A DNA stretch of 64,000 bases from an uncultured Bacteroidota bacterium (GCA_902560065.1 CACEKG010000002.1:26396-90395); one strand, 5' to 3'. Positions 1 to 7,570 are shown, counted from the stretch's first letter. A program made the numbers and translations. The notes: generated from the letters alone by a model not told the origin.

Positions 1-196
1 TGAAAATTCAAATTATTTAAATAGATTAGGTCTGTCCGGAAACCCTTCTAAAGAAGAAATAAAAAAAGCTTATAGAAGGCTAGCGAAAGAATACCATCCA
101 GATAAATTAGTTGGAGTTAATCAAACAATTAAAAAAATAGCTGAGGAAAAATTTAAAGAAATTAAAGAAGCATATGACTTTTTAATAGCTGTATAA
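1..196 (+). CDS. J-domain protein, C-terminal fragment (DnaJ/DjlA-like)
   Basis: This is the 3' end of a gene that starts before the window; the open frame uses codons from base 2 and stops with TAA at 194-196. The 64 visible residues form a complete-looking J domain ending the protein. It has the helix II motif [16 protein letters not shown] with the invariant HPD that stimulates DnaK ATPase, followed by helix III ([14 protein letters not shown]). A C-terminal J domain with the [17 protein letters not shown] style is typical of DjlA/TerB-type co-chaperones rather than of DnaJ, where it is N-terminal. The upstream domain cannot be seen, so the subfamily is inferred. The next gene begins two bases after the stop, suggesting co-transcription. 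Confidence 0.85.
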   Translation, partial: ENSNYLNRLGLSGNPSKEEIKKAYRRLAKEYHPDKLVGVNQTIKKIAEEKFKEIKEAYDFLIAV

Positions 197-198
197 TC

Positions 199-897
199 AT
201 GTCTAGAGAAGCAAAAATATTAATATTCAGTCTCGTTTTGTGTTATTCAATTTATAACCATCAAAATGATTCATCAATTTTTGATTGGGATACAGAAAAA
301 ACAGAAACTACAAAAGGAAAAAAGATTAACCCTGCTAATAATAAAAGAAATAAGCAGCCAACTAAAATTACGCCAGATCAAAAAGTAAACCCTGACTTAT
401 CACTTCCTAAAGAAATAAAAATACCTGAGTTAAAACTTTTAGATAAGCCGGATTTACCGGATTTATATTTACAACCTGTTAATGGATTTTCACCTTATGA
501 TAATTATTTTGGTAAAGGGCTTTATGATAATAGTACACGAAATAGTTTTAAAATCAAAAACTCTAATTCTACAGATGCTGTTGTGCTTCTTGTAAATGCT
601 TACTCAAATAAAAAAGTTAGAAATGAATTTATTAGAAGAGGTGAGACATTTGAAATGACTGGTGTGCCTCATGGCACATACTATTTGGAATGGGCCTCTG
701 GAACAAACTGGAGTCCTAAATTAAAGGTTGGAAGACTTACTGGGGGCTTTCAAAGAAATGCGTCTTTTACTAGAACTAGAGATAGAAATGATTGGATGAA
801 AGTCGACGGATACAAGATATGGACCGTTACACTTTACTCGGTTGAAGGTGGAGATGTAGAATCAGAAAGTTTATCAGCAAGTGAATTTGGAAATTAA
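199..897 (+). CDS. Membrane-anchored protein of unknown function
   Basis: A 232-aa protein starting two bases after the J-domain gene, so probably in the same transcript. Residues about 6-19 form a short hydrophobic segment (ILIFSLVLCYSIY), either a signal anchor or an uncleaved signal peptide. A Lys/Asn/Pro-rich linker follows to about residue 90. The globular C-terminal part starts near PYDNYFGKGLYDN and contains NEFIRRGETFEMTGVPHG and a GGFQRN segment. I recall similar proteins next to J-domain genes in other Flavobacteriaceae, but know no function. No catalytic motif is evident. A short inverted repeat (AAACAG/CTGTTT) directly after the stop could help terminate it. Confidence 0.6.
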   Translation: MSREAKILIFSLVLCYSIYNHQNDSSIFDWDTEKTETTKGKKINPANNKRNKQPTKITPDQKVNPDLSLPKEIKIPELKLLDKPDLPDLYLQPVNGFSPYDNYFGKGLYDNSTRNSFKIKNSNSTDAVVLLVNAYSNKKVRNEFIRRGETFEMTGVPHGTYYLEWASGTNWSPKLKVGRLTGGFQRNASFTRTRDRNDWMKVDGYKIWTVTLYSVEGGDVESESLSASEFGN

Positions 898-936
898 AAC
901 AGTCAACTGTTTTTGACTATTCTATCAACTTACTTG

Positions 937-993
937 TTAAAGTTCATTAACGAATATTATAATTGCCCTCTAATTAACTTTAGGGGGTTTTTT
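937..993 (+). repeat. 57-bp direct repeat, copy A (terminator cassette)
   Basis: Runs from ttaaagttcattaa through the hairpin into the T-run. By eye it matches 7437-7493 at 54 of 57 positions. It lies between the 199-897 gene and the M48 peptidase gene. In copy A the terminator passes straight into a promoter/leader segment that is itself nearly repeated before the gene at 6892. Confidence 0.8.
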
Positions 994-995
994 TT
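966..995 (+). terminator. Rho-independent terminator
   Basis: Stem CCCTCTAA (966-973), loop TTAACT, stem TTAGGGGG (980-987), one G-T wobble, then an uninterrupted T-run. It would end the transcript of the upstream J-domain/anchor genes, so the downstream peptidase needs its own promoter. Confidence 0.8.
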
Positions 996-1002
996 ATCTT
1001 TA
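995..1002 (+). promoter_or_regulatory. Candidate -7 box (TATCTTTA) before the M48 gene
   Basis: TATCTTTA matches the Bacteroidota TAnnTTTG -7 consensus at all but the last base. The same box and about 25 surrounding bases recur at 6866-6873 before another secreted-protein gene, at about the same distance from the start. No convincing -33 TTG was found because the T-run of the terminator occupies that area. Confidence 0.4.
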
Positions 1003-1020
1003 GTTTCAAATACAAACAAA

Positions 1021-2325
1021 ATTAAAAAGCTATTACTAATATTATTTGTTAGTTATCTTTCTTTTGGGCAGACTAAAGAAGAAATGGAATTGTGTCTTGC
1101 TATTCAAGGAAGTAGTTTTTATTCAGATACAGAAGCAGAAAATGCTCTTGACAAAATCTTATCTGTTGTTAGTCTTGCAAAAAATTTTAGCCTTGTACCT
1201 TGTGACAACATTAATAATGCATTTGCAACTTCTTATAAAGGAGAAAGATTTATTCTGTATGATAAAGCGTTTATGAAAAAAATTAATTTAAGAACTAATG
1301 ATTGGTCAAATCTGACAATACTTGCTCACGAAGTAGGTCATCATTTAAATAATCACGCTGTTGATTTAGCATTGTACAAAATGGTTGAACCTAAAACTTT
1401 AGCAAAAAAAAGAAAACAGGAATTAGAAGCTGATGAATTTTCAGGATTTATAATGGCAAAATTAGGAGCAAGTTTAAATCAAGTTAAGGACGCAATAGCT
1501 TTAATATCTTCTGATAAAGATGATACATATTCTACTCACCCATCTAAAAGTAAAAGAATGATTGCGTTAACTAATGGATGGAAAAGAGGTGAAACTGAAA
1601 AAAATATAACTGATAAGAAATACGAAAAAAATGAAATAAGAAATTTTGAAAATAAAGCTGAAATAAAAAATTATTGGAATGAAAGTTATGATAAGTATGG
1701 ATATTGGTTTCGAACACAAAAAAAAGATATTTTAAAAAATTATATAGAATGGACTTCTCACTCATATGGTCAAATAATTGGTAATTCTCAATATTTTAAT
1801 CAAGCTCCTGTTTTAACAATAAATCATAAATATCAAGTTTATATAGAATCCAATTTTTTAAAAGAATTTCTGCATAATAGAAAAAAACTTACTAAAAAAG
1901 TTGTTCAAACACATTTTTATAAAGGTGTGGAAAAGAAAAAATATGGAAGTCCTTTTGCAAAATTTGGTTCTGTAGATTTAAAAATAATCTTGATTGACTC
2001 TGATGATAATCATTTATTTTCAGAAGAATATAGAGCATACCCTCCAAATATTATCTCTAAAGAGAAATTATTTATAACTGATAAAATAAATCAAGAATTA
2101 TTAAATGAAACAGATAAAATTTTAATCCTTTACGGTAAATATTATCCTCCATTTATTTCAGGAAGAGAAGTTTTTGTAACAAAAGATTATTTAGAAATTG
2201 AAGAAATTGGGAGTAATTCATTTTTTGAATATAAAGTTGGAGAGGATTCTTTAAAATCCTTTTCAGAAGAATTTGTAACTCCAAATATGTTTGATAAAAT
2301 GATAAATTTTCTATTTTATAATTAA
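1021..2325 (+). CDS. Secreted M48-family zinc metallopeptidase, probable ATT start
   Basis: The product is a 434-aa exported protease. Starting at ATT (1021) gives a normal signal peptide (KKLLLILFVSYLSFGQ) followed by the mature chain. The zinc motif HEVGHH lies at about residues 103-108 and the third-ligand region ELEADEF about 30 residues later, the gluzincin M48 pattern. THPSKSKRM further on also fits M48. The C-terminal half (from about residue 190) is unassigned. The ORF track starts at TTG 913, but that would translate through a terminator hairpin. The homologous leader at 6892 has ATG exactly where this gene has ATT. The next in-frame ATG (1084) would remove the signal peptide. ATT is a rare but real start codon; a mutation or sequencing error is the alternative. 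Confidence 0.75.
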   Translation: MKKLLLILFVSYLSFGQTKEEMELCLAIQGSSFYSDTEAENALDKILSVVSLAKNFSLVPCDNINNAFATSYKGERFILYDKAFMKKINLRTNDWSNLTILAHEVGHHLNNHAVDLALYKMVEPKTLAKKRKQELEADEFSGFIMAKLGASLNQVKDAIALISSDKDDTYSTHPSKSKRMIALTNGWKRGETEKNITDKKYEKNEIRNFENKAEIKNYWNESYDKYGYWFRTQKKDILKNYIEWTSHSYGQIIGNSQYFNQAPVLTINHKYQVYIESNFLKEFLHNRKKLTKKVVQTHFYKGVEKKKYGSPFAKFGSVDLKIILIDSDDNHLFSEEYRAYPPNIISKEKLFITDKINQELLNETDKILILYGKYYPPFISGREVFVTKDYLEIEEIGSNSFFEYKVGEDSLKSFSEEFVTPNMFDKMINFLFYN

Positions 2326-2428
2326 AAGACCAATGCAACTAACCCACATCCCTCTAATTAACTTTATGGCTTTTTTTGTAAATTCAATATGAAAAAAAGA
2401 TATTTCATATGAGAATTTTTTAGAATGA

Positions 2429-2461
2429 AATACACCGAAAATACAGCGAAAATACAGTGAA
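2429..2461 (+). repeat. Three 11-bp tandem repeats, AATACANNGAA
   Basis: AATACACCGAA, AATACAGCGAA and AATACAGTGAA follow each other without spacer in the gap between the M48 gene and the 2539 gene. The period is about one helical turn. Shortly upstream, at 2350-2377, is a decayed version of the CCCTCTAATTAACTTTA terminator with a T-run. Confidence 0.7.
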
Positions 2462-2538
2462 AATAAGATCTCTAACTAATTTACAAACTAAATACAGGTG
2501 TCTTTAGATAATAAATAAAACTTAAAACTTTATTTATA

Positions 2539-2919
2539 ATGAAAAAAATCATATTAACCCTTATAACTATTTCCTCATTAAATTTATTTTCACAACAAGA
2601 TTTAAAAGATTTTGAAGGATTATGGACAAGTGGAGATACTAATTTTATTACTGTTTTTACTCACAATGATGTTGAAAACAAATTATCAGTTCATACATTT
2701 AGTTTTATAAGCAATAGTGAAGTAATAGAAACTATTGTAAAAGCTAATGATACTATTGTTAAAACAAAAACAATAAACCCAAGAAATGGTTGGGAAGTTA
2801 CAACAGATTACAAATTATTAACCAAAGGTACAATGTTAGCTTTGTTTGAAGGAGATACTAATATTAAATCTTTATTTTATAAAGGAAACTTTAATACAGA
2901 CAATAGAAATAAAGAATAA
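2539..2919 (+). CDS. Small secreted protein of unknown function
   Basis: A 126-aa protein with a clear Sec signal peptide (MKKIILTLITISSLNLFSQQ), giving a mature product of about 107 residues. The mature part begins DLKDFEGLWTSGDTNF, a beta-rich opening resembling small lipocalin-like proteins with a GxW near the N-terminus, but no family can be assigned. ATG 2539 is preceded by an A/T-rich leader. The C-terminus (NFNTDNRNKE) is short and polar. The following gene starts 64 bases after the stop. Confidence 0.6.
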   Translation: MKKIILTLITISSLNLFSQQDLKDFEGLWTSGDTNFITVFTHNDVENKLSVHTFSFISNSEVIETIVKANDTIVKTKTINPRNGWEVTTDYKLLTKGTMLALFEGDTNIKSLFYKGNFNTDNRNKE

Positions 2920-2983
2920 AAGCCTTATAGAATTAATCTCATCATATTTTCTTAAATTTAGTTTCTATATAATAATTAGAATT

Positions 2984-3526
2984 ATGTCTGACGAAAAAAT
3001 AACATTAGGAATTTATGGAGAAGCAATTGATGAAATTGAGAAGCATAAAGTGCCTTATATAGTCATTAATATTTCAAAGGATGAATTAGAAAAAAAACTT
3101 GAATACTTTAGAGATATTGATGATGTGCTTGAAGATTGGGATTACGGAGGTTCTGTGGATGGAGATTTAAAATTGCTTGAAGTAAATCCAGAAGTAGGCG
3201 ACAGATTTTTCCATGAAAACGACACATATGGTGAAATTATATCTGTTGACAGAGCTTCGTGGGCAACTGGCACATTGACTATAATGAATGTTATAGTTAA
3301 AAATTGTTTTACTACAAAATATATAGAAGAACTCTATATAAACAGAGATACAGGAGAGGAATATGATTCATCAAAAGTAGTTGAACTTTACAATGAGGAA
3401 TTTCCTGATGACGAAATAGAAAGTGTTGATGAAATTGAATGGGGAATTGAGTCTGGGGGTGGTATTAATTATTACAGAATAGAGGATTATAATCGAAAAG
3501 AAGTAATTGAAAATTCTTTTGAATAA
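2984..3526 (+). CDS. Acidic cytoplasmic protein of unknown function
   Basis: A 180-aa protein. The ORF track begins at 2846 inside the previous gene, but the upstream in-frame stretch looks non-coding, and ATG 2984 (MSDEKITLGIYGEAIDEIE) follows a TTTAGTTTC leader similar to those of neighbouring genes. There is no signal peptide or membrane segment. The protein is rich in Asp/Glu, with segments such as LEDWDYGGSVDGDL and EEFPDDEIESVDEIEW. No enzyme motif is visible. It might be an immunity-type or regulatory protein given its acidity, but nothing in the sequence proves that. Confidence 0.55.
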   Translation: MSDEKITLGIYGEAIDEIEKHKVPYIVINISKDELEKKLEYFRDIDDVLEDWDYGGSVDGDLKLLEVNPEVGDRFFHENDTYGEIISVDRASWATGTLTIMNVIVKNCFTTKYIEELYINRDTGEEYDSSKVVELYNEEFPDDEIESVDEIEWGIESGGGINYYRIEDYNRKEVIENSFE

Positions 3527-3571
3527 AAATTAGAATTAATGGAGTGGAAATACAAAACTAATCCATTTATA

Positions 3572-4324
3572 TTATGAAATTAAATTACGTTTAATCTTTT
3601 GCCCTAACTCCGACTTATTTTTAAATGGTTGAAAAGGAGTATTTTGAGCACTACCCCATATAAGGTTTGTTTTATAATCGAATATTTTAATCTCATAGTG
3701 GTCAATATAATAATTAGATTTTTTCCCTACCTTATTTTCAATATGATTAATAAAATTTAAGTCAAATAGTTTTAGATATTCTTTACTCAATGATACTAAT
3801 ATTAAATCAGGTTTTAAATAATAAATTAAACTTTTCCATAAATTGAAACCCTCTTCAAAAATTGATTTTTTTTGAATGTCGTTTAGTTTTGACCAAGTTG
3901 GATTTGTAGCAAGAGGTGAGCAAATATCAGTATGTAATGAGGTGTCCTTAAATTTATAAGAATTATAGTAGCAACATTCCATACCATTGAGAATAGGGAT
4001 AAATCCCTTTTTTGATTTACCAGAAATTCCAAACCAATTTGTATACGGTTTATTTTCAAAGTAATTATTTAATGACTTCTCTAAAGTTATTAGGTCTCCT
4101 TTATATTCTGGGAATCTGAAAAATGATGGTCTATCATCTTTACTTTTCTTAAATTCAATATCCGATGGATTTAAAGCAGCTGTAACAACTTTAAATTTTG
4201 ATTTTAAGTATAATTCAATGTTGCCAAAATAAAGAATAGGAAGGCTTGGTTTAATAACAAAATCAAAATTTTTATACTTATCATAGTACTCAATTGAAGA
4301 TTTAAATAATTCCTTTTTGGTCAT
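3572..4324 (-). CDS. Uracil-DNA-glycosylase-like superfamily protein
   Basis: A 250-aa cytoplasmic protein and the only minus-strand gene among its immediate neighbours. The segment LPILYFGNIELYL followed by KVVTAALNPSDIEF resembles the start of UDG-superfamily folds, where a beta strand leads into a GLNPS-type loop. LHTDICSPLATNP and KPDLILVSLSKEYLKLF match the later strand positions in layout. The catalytic residues of UDG families 1-6 are not obvious, so activity on uracil is unproven. Members of this fold also act in defence and nucleotide handling. The assignment rests on pattern memory only. Confidence 0.45.
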   Translation of the reverse strand: MTKKELFKSSIEYYDKYKNFDFVIKPSLPILYFGNIELYLKSKFKVVTAALNPSDIEFKKSKDDRPSFFRFPEYKGDLITLEKSLNNYFENKPYTNWFGISGKSKKGFIPILNGMECCYYNSYKFKDTSLHTDICSPLATNPTWSKLNDIQKKSIFEEGFNLWKSLIYYLKPDLILVSLSKEYLKLFDLNFINHIENKVGKKSNYYIDHYEIKIFDYKTNLIWGSAQNTPFQPFKNKSELGQKIKRNLIS

Positions 4325-4378
4325 TATTTTAATTATGATTTTAAAAGTAATTCTTATCTTATTAAAAATATCACTTAT

Positions 4379-4948
4379 ATGAATTATATTTTAATATTTG
4401 CTGGCGTTGTAATAGGTGTAATTTTGGTATTGTATTTAATTGGGAAATTTGATCCTGAAATTAAAGCTCAAAAAGCTGATTTTGATTCTAAAAGTAAAGC
4501 GCAAAGTGATGATGTTGTGGATGAAATATTGACTGAATTTGAAACTAAAACAAAAAAAGAGCAACTTAAAAGGCTTCAAGCTGTAAAAGAAAAAAAAGAA
4601 ATAAAGAAGAAAGTTTCCAAATCAAAAAAACATGTAATTACTGAAGAAAATAAGCCTTGGATTAAAGTAGTAGATATGCGCGTTCAAGCGATGCCGATGG
4701 ATTTTATAAAACAACTTGGATATACCATTGACAGCTTAGGTCATGACCACTTTCAGGAATATAAAAATAATGAATTTCGTGTACCTAAAGAGGATCGAGA
4801 AGAAGTAGCATTGGGCAGATTGCAAGGTTTAAAAAGTATTCGAGATTATATCCAAACCAAGGGTACTAATGCACAAAAGTTTCACCTTGACGCATCAATA
4901 AAAGGAGCTGCGCTTTATGCATCTTCATTAGGGATAGATATTGATTAA
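4379..4948 (+). CDS. Single-pass membrane protein of unknown function
   Basis: A 189-aa protein with an N-terminal membrane segment at residues 2-22 (YILIFAGVVIGVILVLYLIG). A Lys/Glu-rich, probably helical linker follows to about residue 90 (KKEQLKRLQAVKEKKEIKKK). The C-terminal domain contains MDFIKQLGYTIDSLGHDHFQEY. No signal cleavage site is apparent, so the domain probably faces the cytoplasm or periplasm on a membrane tether. The MORN-repeat gene starts 31 bases after its stop on the same strand. I recognise no family. Confidence 0.55.
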   Translation: MNYILIFAGVVIGVILVLYLIGKFDPEIKAQKADFDSKSKAQSDDVVDEILTEFETKTKKEQLKRLQAVKEKKEIKKKVSKSKKHVITEENKPWIKVVDMRVQAMPMDFIKQLGYTIDSLGHDHFQEYKNNEFRVPKEDREEVALGRLQGLKSIRDYIQTKGTNAQKFHLDASIKGAALYASSLGIDID

Positions 4949-4979
4949 TAAAATATTACTGTATTATTAATTTAGAATT

Positions 4980-6833
4980 ATGGGAATATTTGATTTTTTT
5001 AAAAGTAATCCGACTAATAAATGTAATGTCTGTGGACAAGTAATAGATAATTCCTTTCAAACTTGTTACGAATGTTCTAATAAATTTAAAGAAAAGATAG
5101 AGTCTGAAGGAAACTTCAAAGATGGTATACAAGAAGCAGTGAAAACCTATCATGAAAATGGTCAATTAGAATCTGAAGGAAACTATAAGAATGGCAAAAA
5201 AGAAGGGTTATGGAAAGTCTATTATGAAAATGGTAAATTAAAAGGTGAAGGAAACTATAAGAATGGCAAAGAAGAAGGGTTAACTAAAATCTATTATGAA
5301 AATGGTCAATTAAATTCTGAAGCAAACGTCAAAAATGGCAAACAAGAAGGGTTATGGAAATTCTATCATGAAAACGGTCAATTAATACATGAAGGAAACT
5401 TCAAAGATGGCAAAAAAGAAGCAGTAAAAACCTATCATGAAAATGGTCAATTAAGATTTGAAAGAAGCTTCAAAGATGATAAATTAGAAGGATTAAAGAA
5501 AGCCTATTATGAAAACGGTCAATTAAAACGAAAAATAAACTATAAAAATGGTAAAGAGAACGGATTATATGAAGTCTATTCTAAAAACGGTCAATTACAT
5601 TATCAAGGAAACTATAAGAATGGCAAAGAAGAGGGATTATGTAAATTATATCATAAAAACGGTCAATTAGAATATGAAAATAAATTAAAAGATGGCAAAG
5701 AAGAGGGATTAGTGAAAACCTATTATGAAAATGGTCAATTAAGAAAAGAAGGAAACTATAAGAATGGCAAAGAAGAGGGATTAATGAAAATCTATCATGA
5801 GAATGGTCAATTAGCAAATGAAGGGATATATAAAAATGGTTTAGAAGAGGGGTTAACTAAAATCTATTATAAAAATGGTCAATTAAGAAAAGAAGGAAAC
5901 TATAAGAATGGCGAAGAAGAAGGATTATGGAAATTCTATTATGAAAACGGTCAATTAAAAAATGAAGGAAACTATAAGAATGGCGAAGAAGAAGGATTAT
6001 GGAAATCCTATAATGAAAATGGTCAATTAGAAGGAGAACATAAATACAAAAATGAAGCCCAAGAGGAAGTCGAGGGAAAAAACGAAAAAATGCTTCATAC
6101 TATCTATCCAAAATTAAAAGGAATAGACTTTAGTAAAGTTAAGTTTGGTGCTTCTGGTAATAGTGCTGCAGAATTTTTTGCTTCTGATATTGATGGAGAT
6201 TGGCATTATGCACAATCTCAAATGATAATGATATTCAAAGCATTCTCTAAAGATAAATTTGAATCAGAGTTAAAATTATTACTTGACCAAAATGAAATAA
6301 ATTTTGATAACAAAATAGAAAAAACAGAATTTTTTGCTGAACATTGGAAAGGAGATGGGTTTCAGATAGAGCACCCTGTAATGGAAGGTATTGATGTAAT
6401 AATTATTACAAATGAAGATGTTGTACCTGAGGATTCTTTAAATTTAAAACAAACTGATTTAGCACCTGAAGTGAAACTGCCAACTGGTTATGAGAATATT
6501 GGTATTGAAAATGTATATGACGGCTCAACGTTTCTAAAGGCAAATCAAGGACAACTTTCATTAAATATTCCTTTATTATTTAAAGATAATGATGACAGCT
6601 CTCATTATATTCTTATAGGTATATCTACTTTAACTCTTGCTAAAAGAATTATTGATGACATAATAGAAAAAAATTATGGCAAACAGCATTTTAAAAAATT
6701 AGATGAAAAAGAGGGTTGGCAATATATATTTGCTAATAAGTTTTTTACAATAGGATTTTTATCAAAATATAATTGTGTAAGAATAAATATGCTACATAAT
6801 CTTGTTGATATAAGTCAAGATAGTAGTAATTAG
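4980..6833 (+). CDS. Zinc-ribbon protein with 13 MORN-like (YwqK-type) repeats
   Basis: A 617-aa protein in three parts. Residues 14-36 form a short zinc ribbon with two CxxC pairs (CNVCGQ, CYECSN). Residues about 43-360 hold 13 near-identical repeats of 23-24 residues, consensus EGNYKNGKEEGLWKxYYENGQLKx, plus a decayed fourteenth; this is the MORN variant found in proteins labelled YwqK-family antitoxins. Residues about 370-617 form a separate globular domain (KLKGIDFSKVKFGASGNSAAEF) of unknown function. There is no signal peptide, so it is probably cytoplasmic. The antitoxin label is a database convention for this repeat and no toxin is visible next to it. The repeats are also near-identical in DNA, so copy number may vary. 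Confidence 0.75.
   Translation: MGIFDFFKSNPTNKCNVCGQVIDNSFQTCYECSNKFKEKIESEGNFKDGIQEAVKTYHENGQLESEGNYKNGKKEGLWKVYYENGKLKGEGNYKNGKEEGLTKIYYENGQLNSEANVKNGKQEGLWKFYHENGQLIHEGNFKDGKKEAVKTYHENGQLRFERSFKDDKLEGLKKAYYENGQLKRKINYKNGKENGLYEVYSKNGQLHYQGNYKNGKEEGLCKLYHKNGQLEYENKLKDGKEEGLVKTYYENGQLRKEGNYKNGKEEGLMKIYHENGQLANEGIYKNGLEEGLTKIYYKNGQLRKEGNYKNGEEEGLWKFYYENGQLKNEGNYKNGEEEGLWKSYNENGQLEGEHKYKNEAQEEVEGKNEKMLHTIYPKLKGIDFSKVKFGASGNSAAEFFASDIDGDWHYAQSQMIMIFKAFSKDKFESELKLLLDQNEINFDNKIEKTEFFAEHWKGDGFQIEHPVMEGIDVIIITNEDVVPEDSLNLKQTDLAPEVKLPTGYENIGIENVYDGSTFLKANQGQLSLNIPLLFKDNDDSSHYILIGISTLTLAKRIIDDIIEKNYGKQHFKKLDEKEGWQYIFANKFFTIGFLSKYNCVRINMLHNLVDISQDSSN
5107..6049 (+). repeat. Coding tandem repeats of about 69-72 bp (MORN array)
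   Basis: Thirteen in-frame units, most containing ggaaactataagaatggc and gaaaatggtcaatta with little synonymous drift. Units 1 and 5 are one codon shorter (EAVKTYHENG instead of EGLWKxYYENG), which suggests duplication of a block of units rather than single-unit slippage. Confidence 0.85.
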
Positions 6834-6865
6834 TTCCAATTATAAATACCCAAACCGATTTTTTT

Positions 6866-6873
6866 TATCTTTA
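6866..6873 (+). promoter_or_regulatory. Candidate -7 box (TATCTTTA) in a repeated leader
   Basis: The leader ttttttttatctttagtttcaaatacagacaaaatg is nearly identical to 988-1023 before the M48 gene. The box is 18 bases upstream of ATG 6892. The repetition of box, leader and start region supports it as an expression signal. Confidence 0.4.
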
Positions 6874-6891
6874 GTTTCAAATACAGACAAA

Positions 6892-7440
6892 ATGAAAAAA
6901 CTATTATTAATACTATTAATTTTTCCTCTATCTATTTTTTCACAAGTTCAGCAGAATAATGTACAAGTAAATTTAAACAATCAAAAAAGTTCTGCCGAAA
7001 TTATTAATGAAGGGCGTCAAACAGCAATAAATAGAGCAAAAGCAATGGATAAGGCATCAACTATTATTAAGATACCTGTAACGGTTGATTTTAATAACTA
7101 TACTCATATTGCTTTAGTAGGAGTTGATTATTGGGTGAGAGGATGGGGAATAAGAAACCACAAAGGGGCATATAAAAAAGTAAAAGAATTACTTTCGTAC
7201 TCTTTTTTAGAAATTATAAACCCTGCAGAAGAAGATAAAAAGAAATTTAAAGAAAATCCGATGTTTTTAAGACGTATTAAAGACCCTAATTGGTTATATG
7301 TTTACTATAAAGACGAATTTGTAGGTGTTAATACTGTTTCGAGTTTAGTAATAAGAGATTCAAAAAATAAAATTCTTTATTCTGCTATTCATACAAATAC
7401 CACTTCAGCAGAAATATTCTCTCCTTTAACCGATTTTTAA
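6892..7440 (+). CDS. Secreted protein of unknown function
   Basis: A 182-aa protein with a Sec signal peptide (MKKLLLILLIFPLSIFSQ). The mature chain has a Gln/Asn-rich start, then a folded domain with IPVTVDFNNYTHIALVGVDYW and a C-terminal strand pair (FVGVNTVSSLVIRD, ILYSAIHTNTTSAE). No catalytic motif is visible. The first 12 codons and the leader are similar in DNA to the M48 gene start, and a strong terminator follows 25 bases after the stop, so it looks like a self-contained transcription unit. Confidence 0.6.
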   Translation: MKKLLLILLIFPLSIFSQVQQNNVQVNLNNQKSSAEIINEGRQTAINRAKAMDKASTIIKIPVTVDFNNYTHIALVGVDYWVRGWGIRNHKGAYKKVKELLSYSFLEIINPAEEDKKKFKENPMFLRRIKDPNWLYVYYKDEFVGVNTVSSLVIRDSKNKILYSAIHTNTTSAEIFSPLTDF

Positions 7441-7493
7441 AGTTCATTAAAGAATATTACAATTTCCCTCTAATTAACTTTAGGGGGTTTTTT
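7437..7493 (+). repeat. 57-bp direct repeat, copy B (terminator cassette)
   Basis: Second copy of the 937-993 element, three mismatches by eye. It begins at the stop codon of the preceding gene (tttttaaagttcattaa). The two copies lie in the same orientation and bracket about 6.5 kb of accessory genes. Confidence 0.8.
7466..7493 (+). terminator. Rho-independent terminator
   Basis: Stem CCCTCTAA/TTAGGGGG with a TTAACT loop and a T-run, identical in stem and loop to the one at 966. It ends the 6892-7440 gene. Confidence 0.8.
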
Positions 7494-7507
7494 ATTTCTC
7501 AAAATCC

Positions 7508-7570
7508 AACGAATCGAACACCTATAAAAAAGGGTCAGAATTAAACGAATTAAACACCTATAAAAAAGGG
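7508..7570 (+). repeat. Two direct repeats of 27 bp, period 36
   Basis: AACGAAT(CG/TA)AACACCTATAAAAAAGGG occurs at 7508-7534 and 7544-7570, differing at two bases. It sits in the 291-bp gap between the terminator and the convergent lipoprotein genes. Only two copies exist and no further spacers are seen. The copies end in AAAAAAGGG. Confidence 0.75.

Noticed and set aside
913-1020. TTG 913 as start of the M48 peptidase (ORF track)
   Set aside because: The segment contains a strong terminator and the repeated leader, and the encoded residues are not a signal peptide. The ATT at 1021 aligns with the ATG of a sister leader.
5581-5817. Antisense 78-aa ORF in the MORN repeats
   Set aside because: A repetitive reverse-strand shadow produced by the coding repeats.
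4980-6833. Toxin-antitoxin pair with the MORN protein as YwqK antitoxin
   Set aside because: The label comes from database naming. Neither neighbour (4379, 6892) has toxin features, so no pair can be supported.
937-7493. Integron-like cassette array with attC sites
   Set aside because: The repeated elements are terminators with T-runs; no attC core sites or integrase gene were seen.
7508-7570. Possible CRISPR array
   Set aside because: Only two copies with a 9-bp gap, no further spacers and no cas genes.
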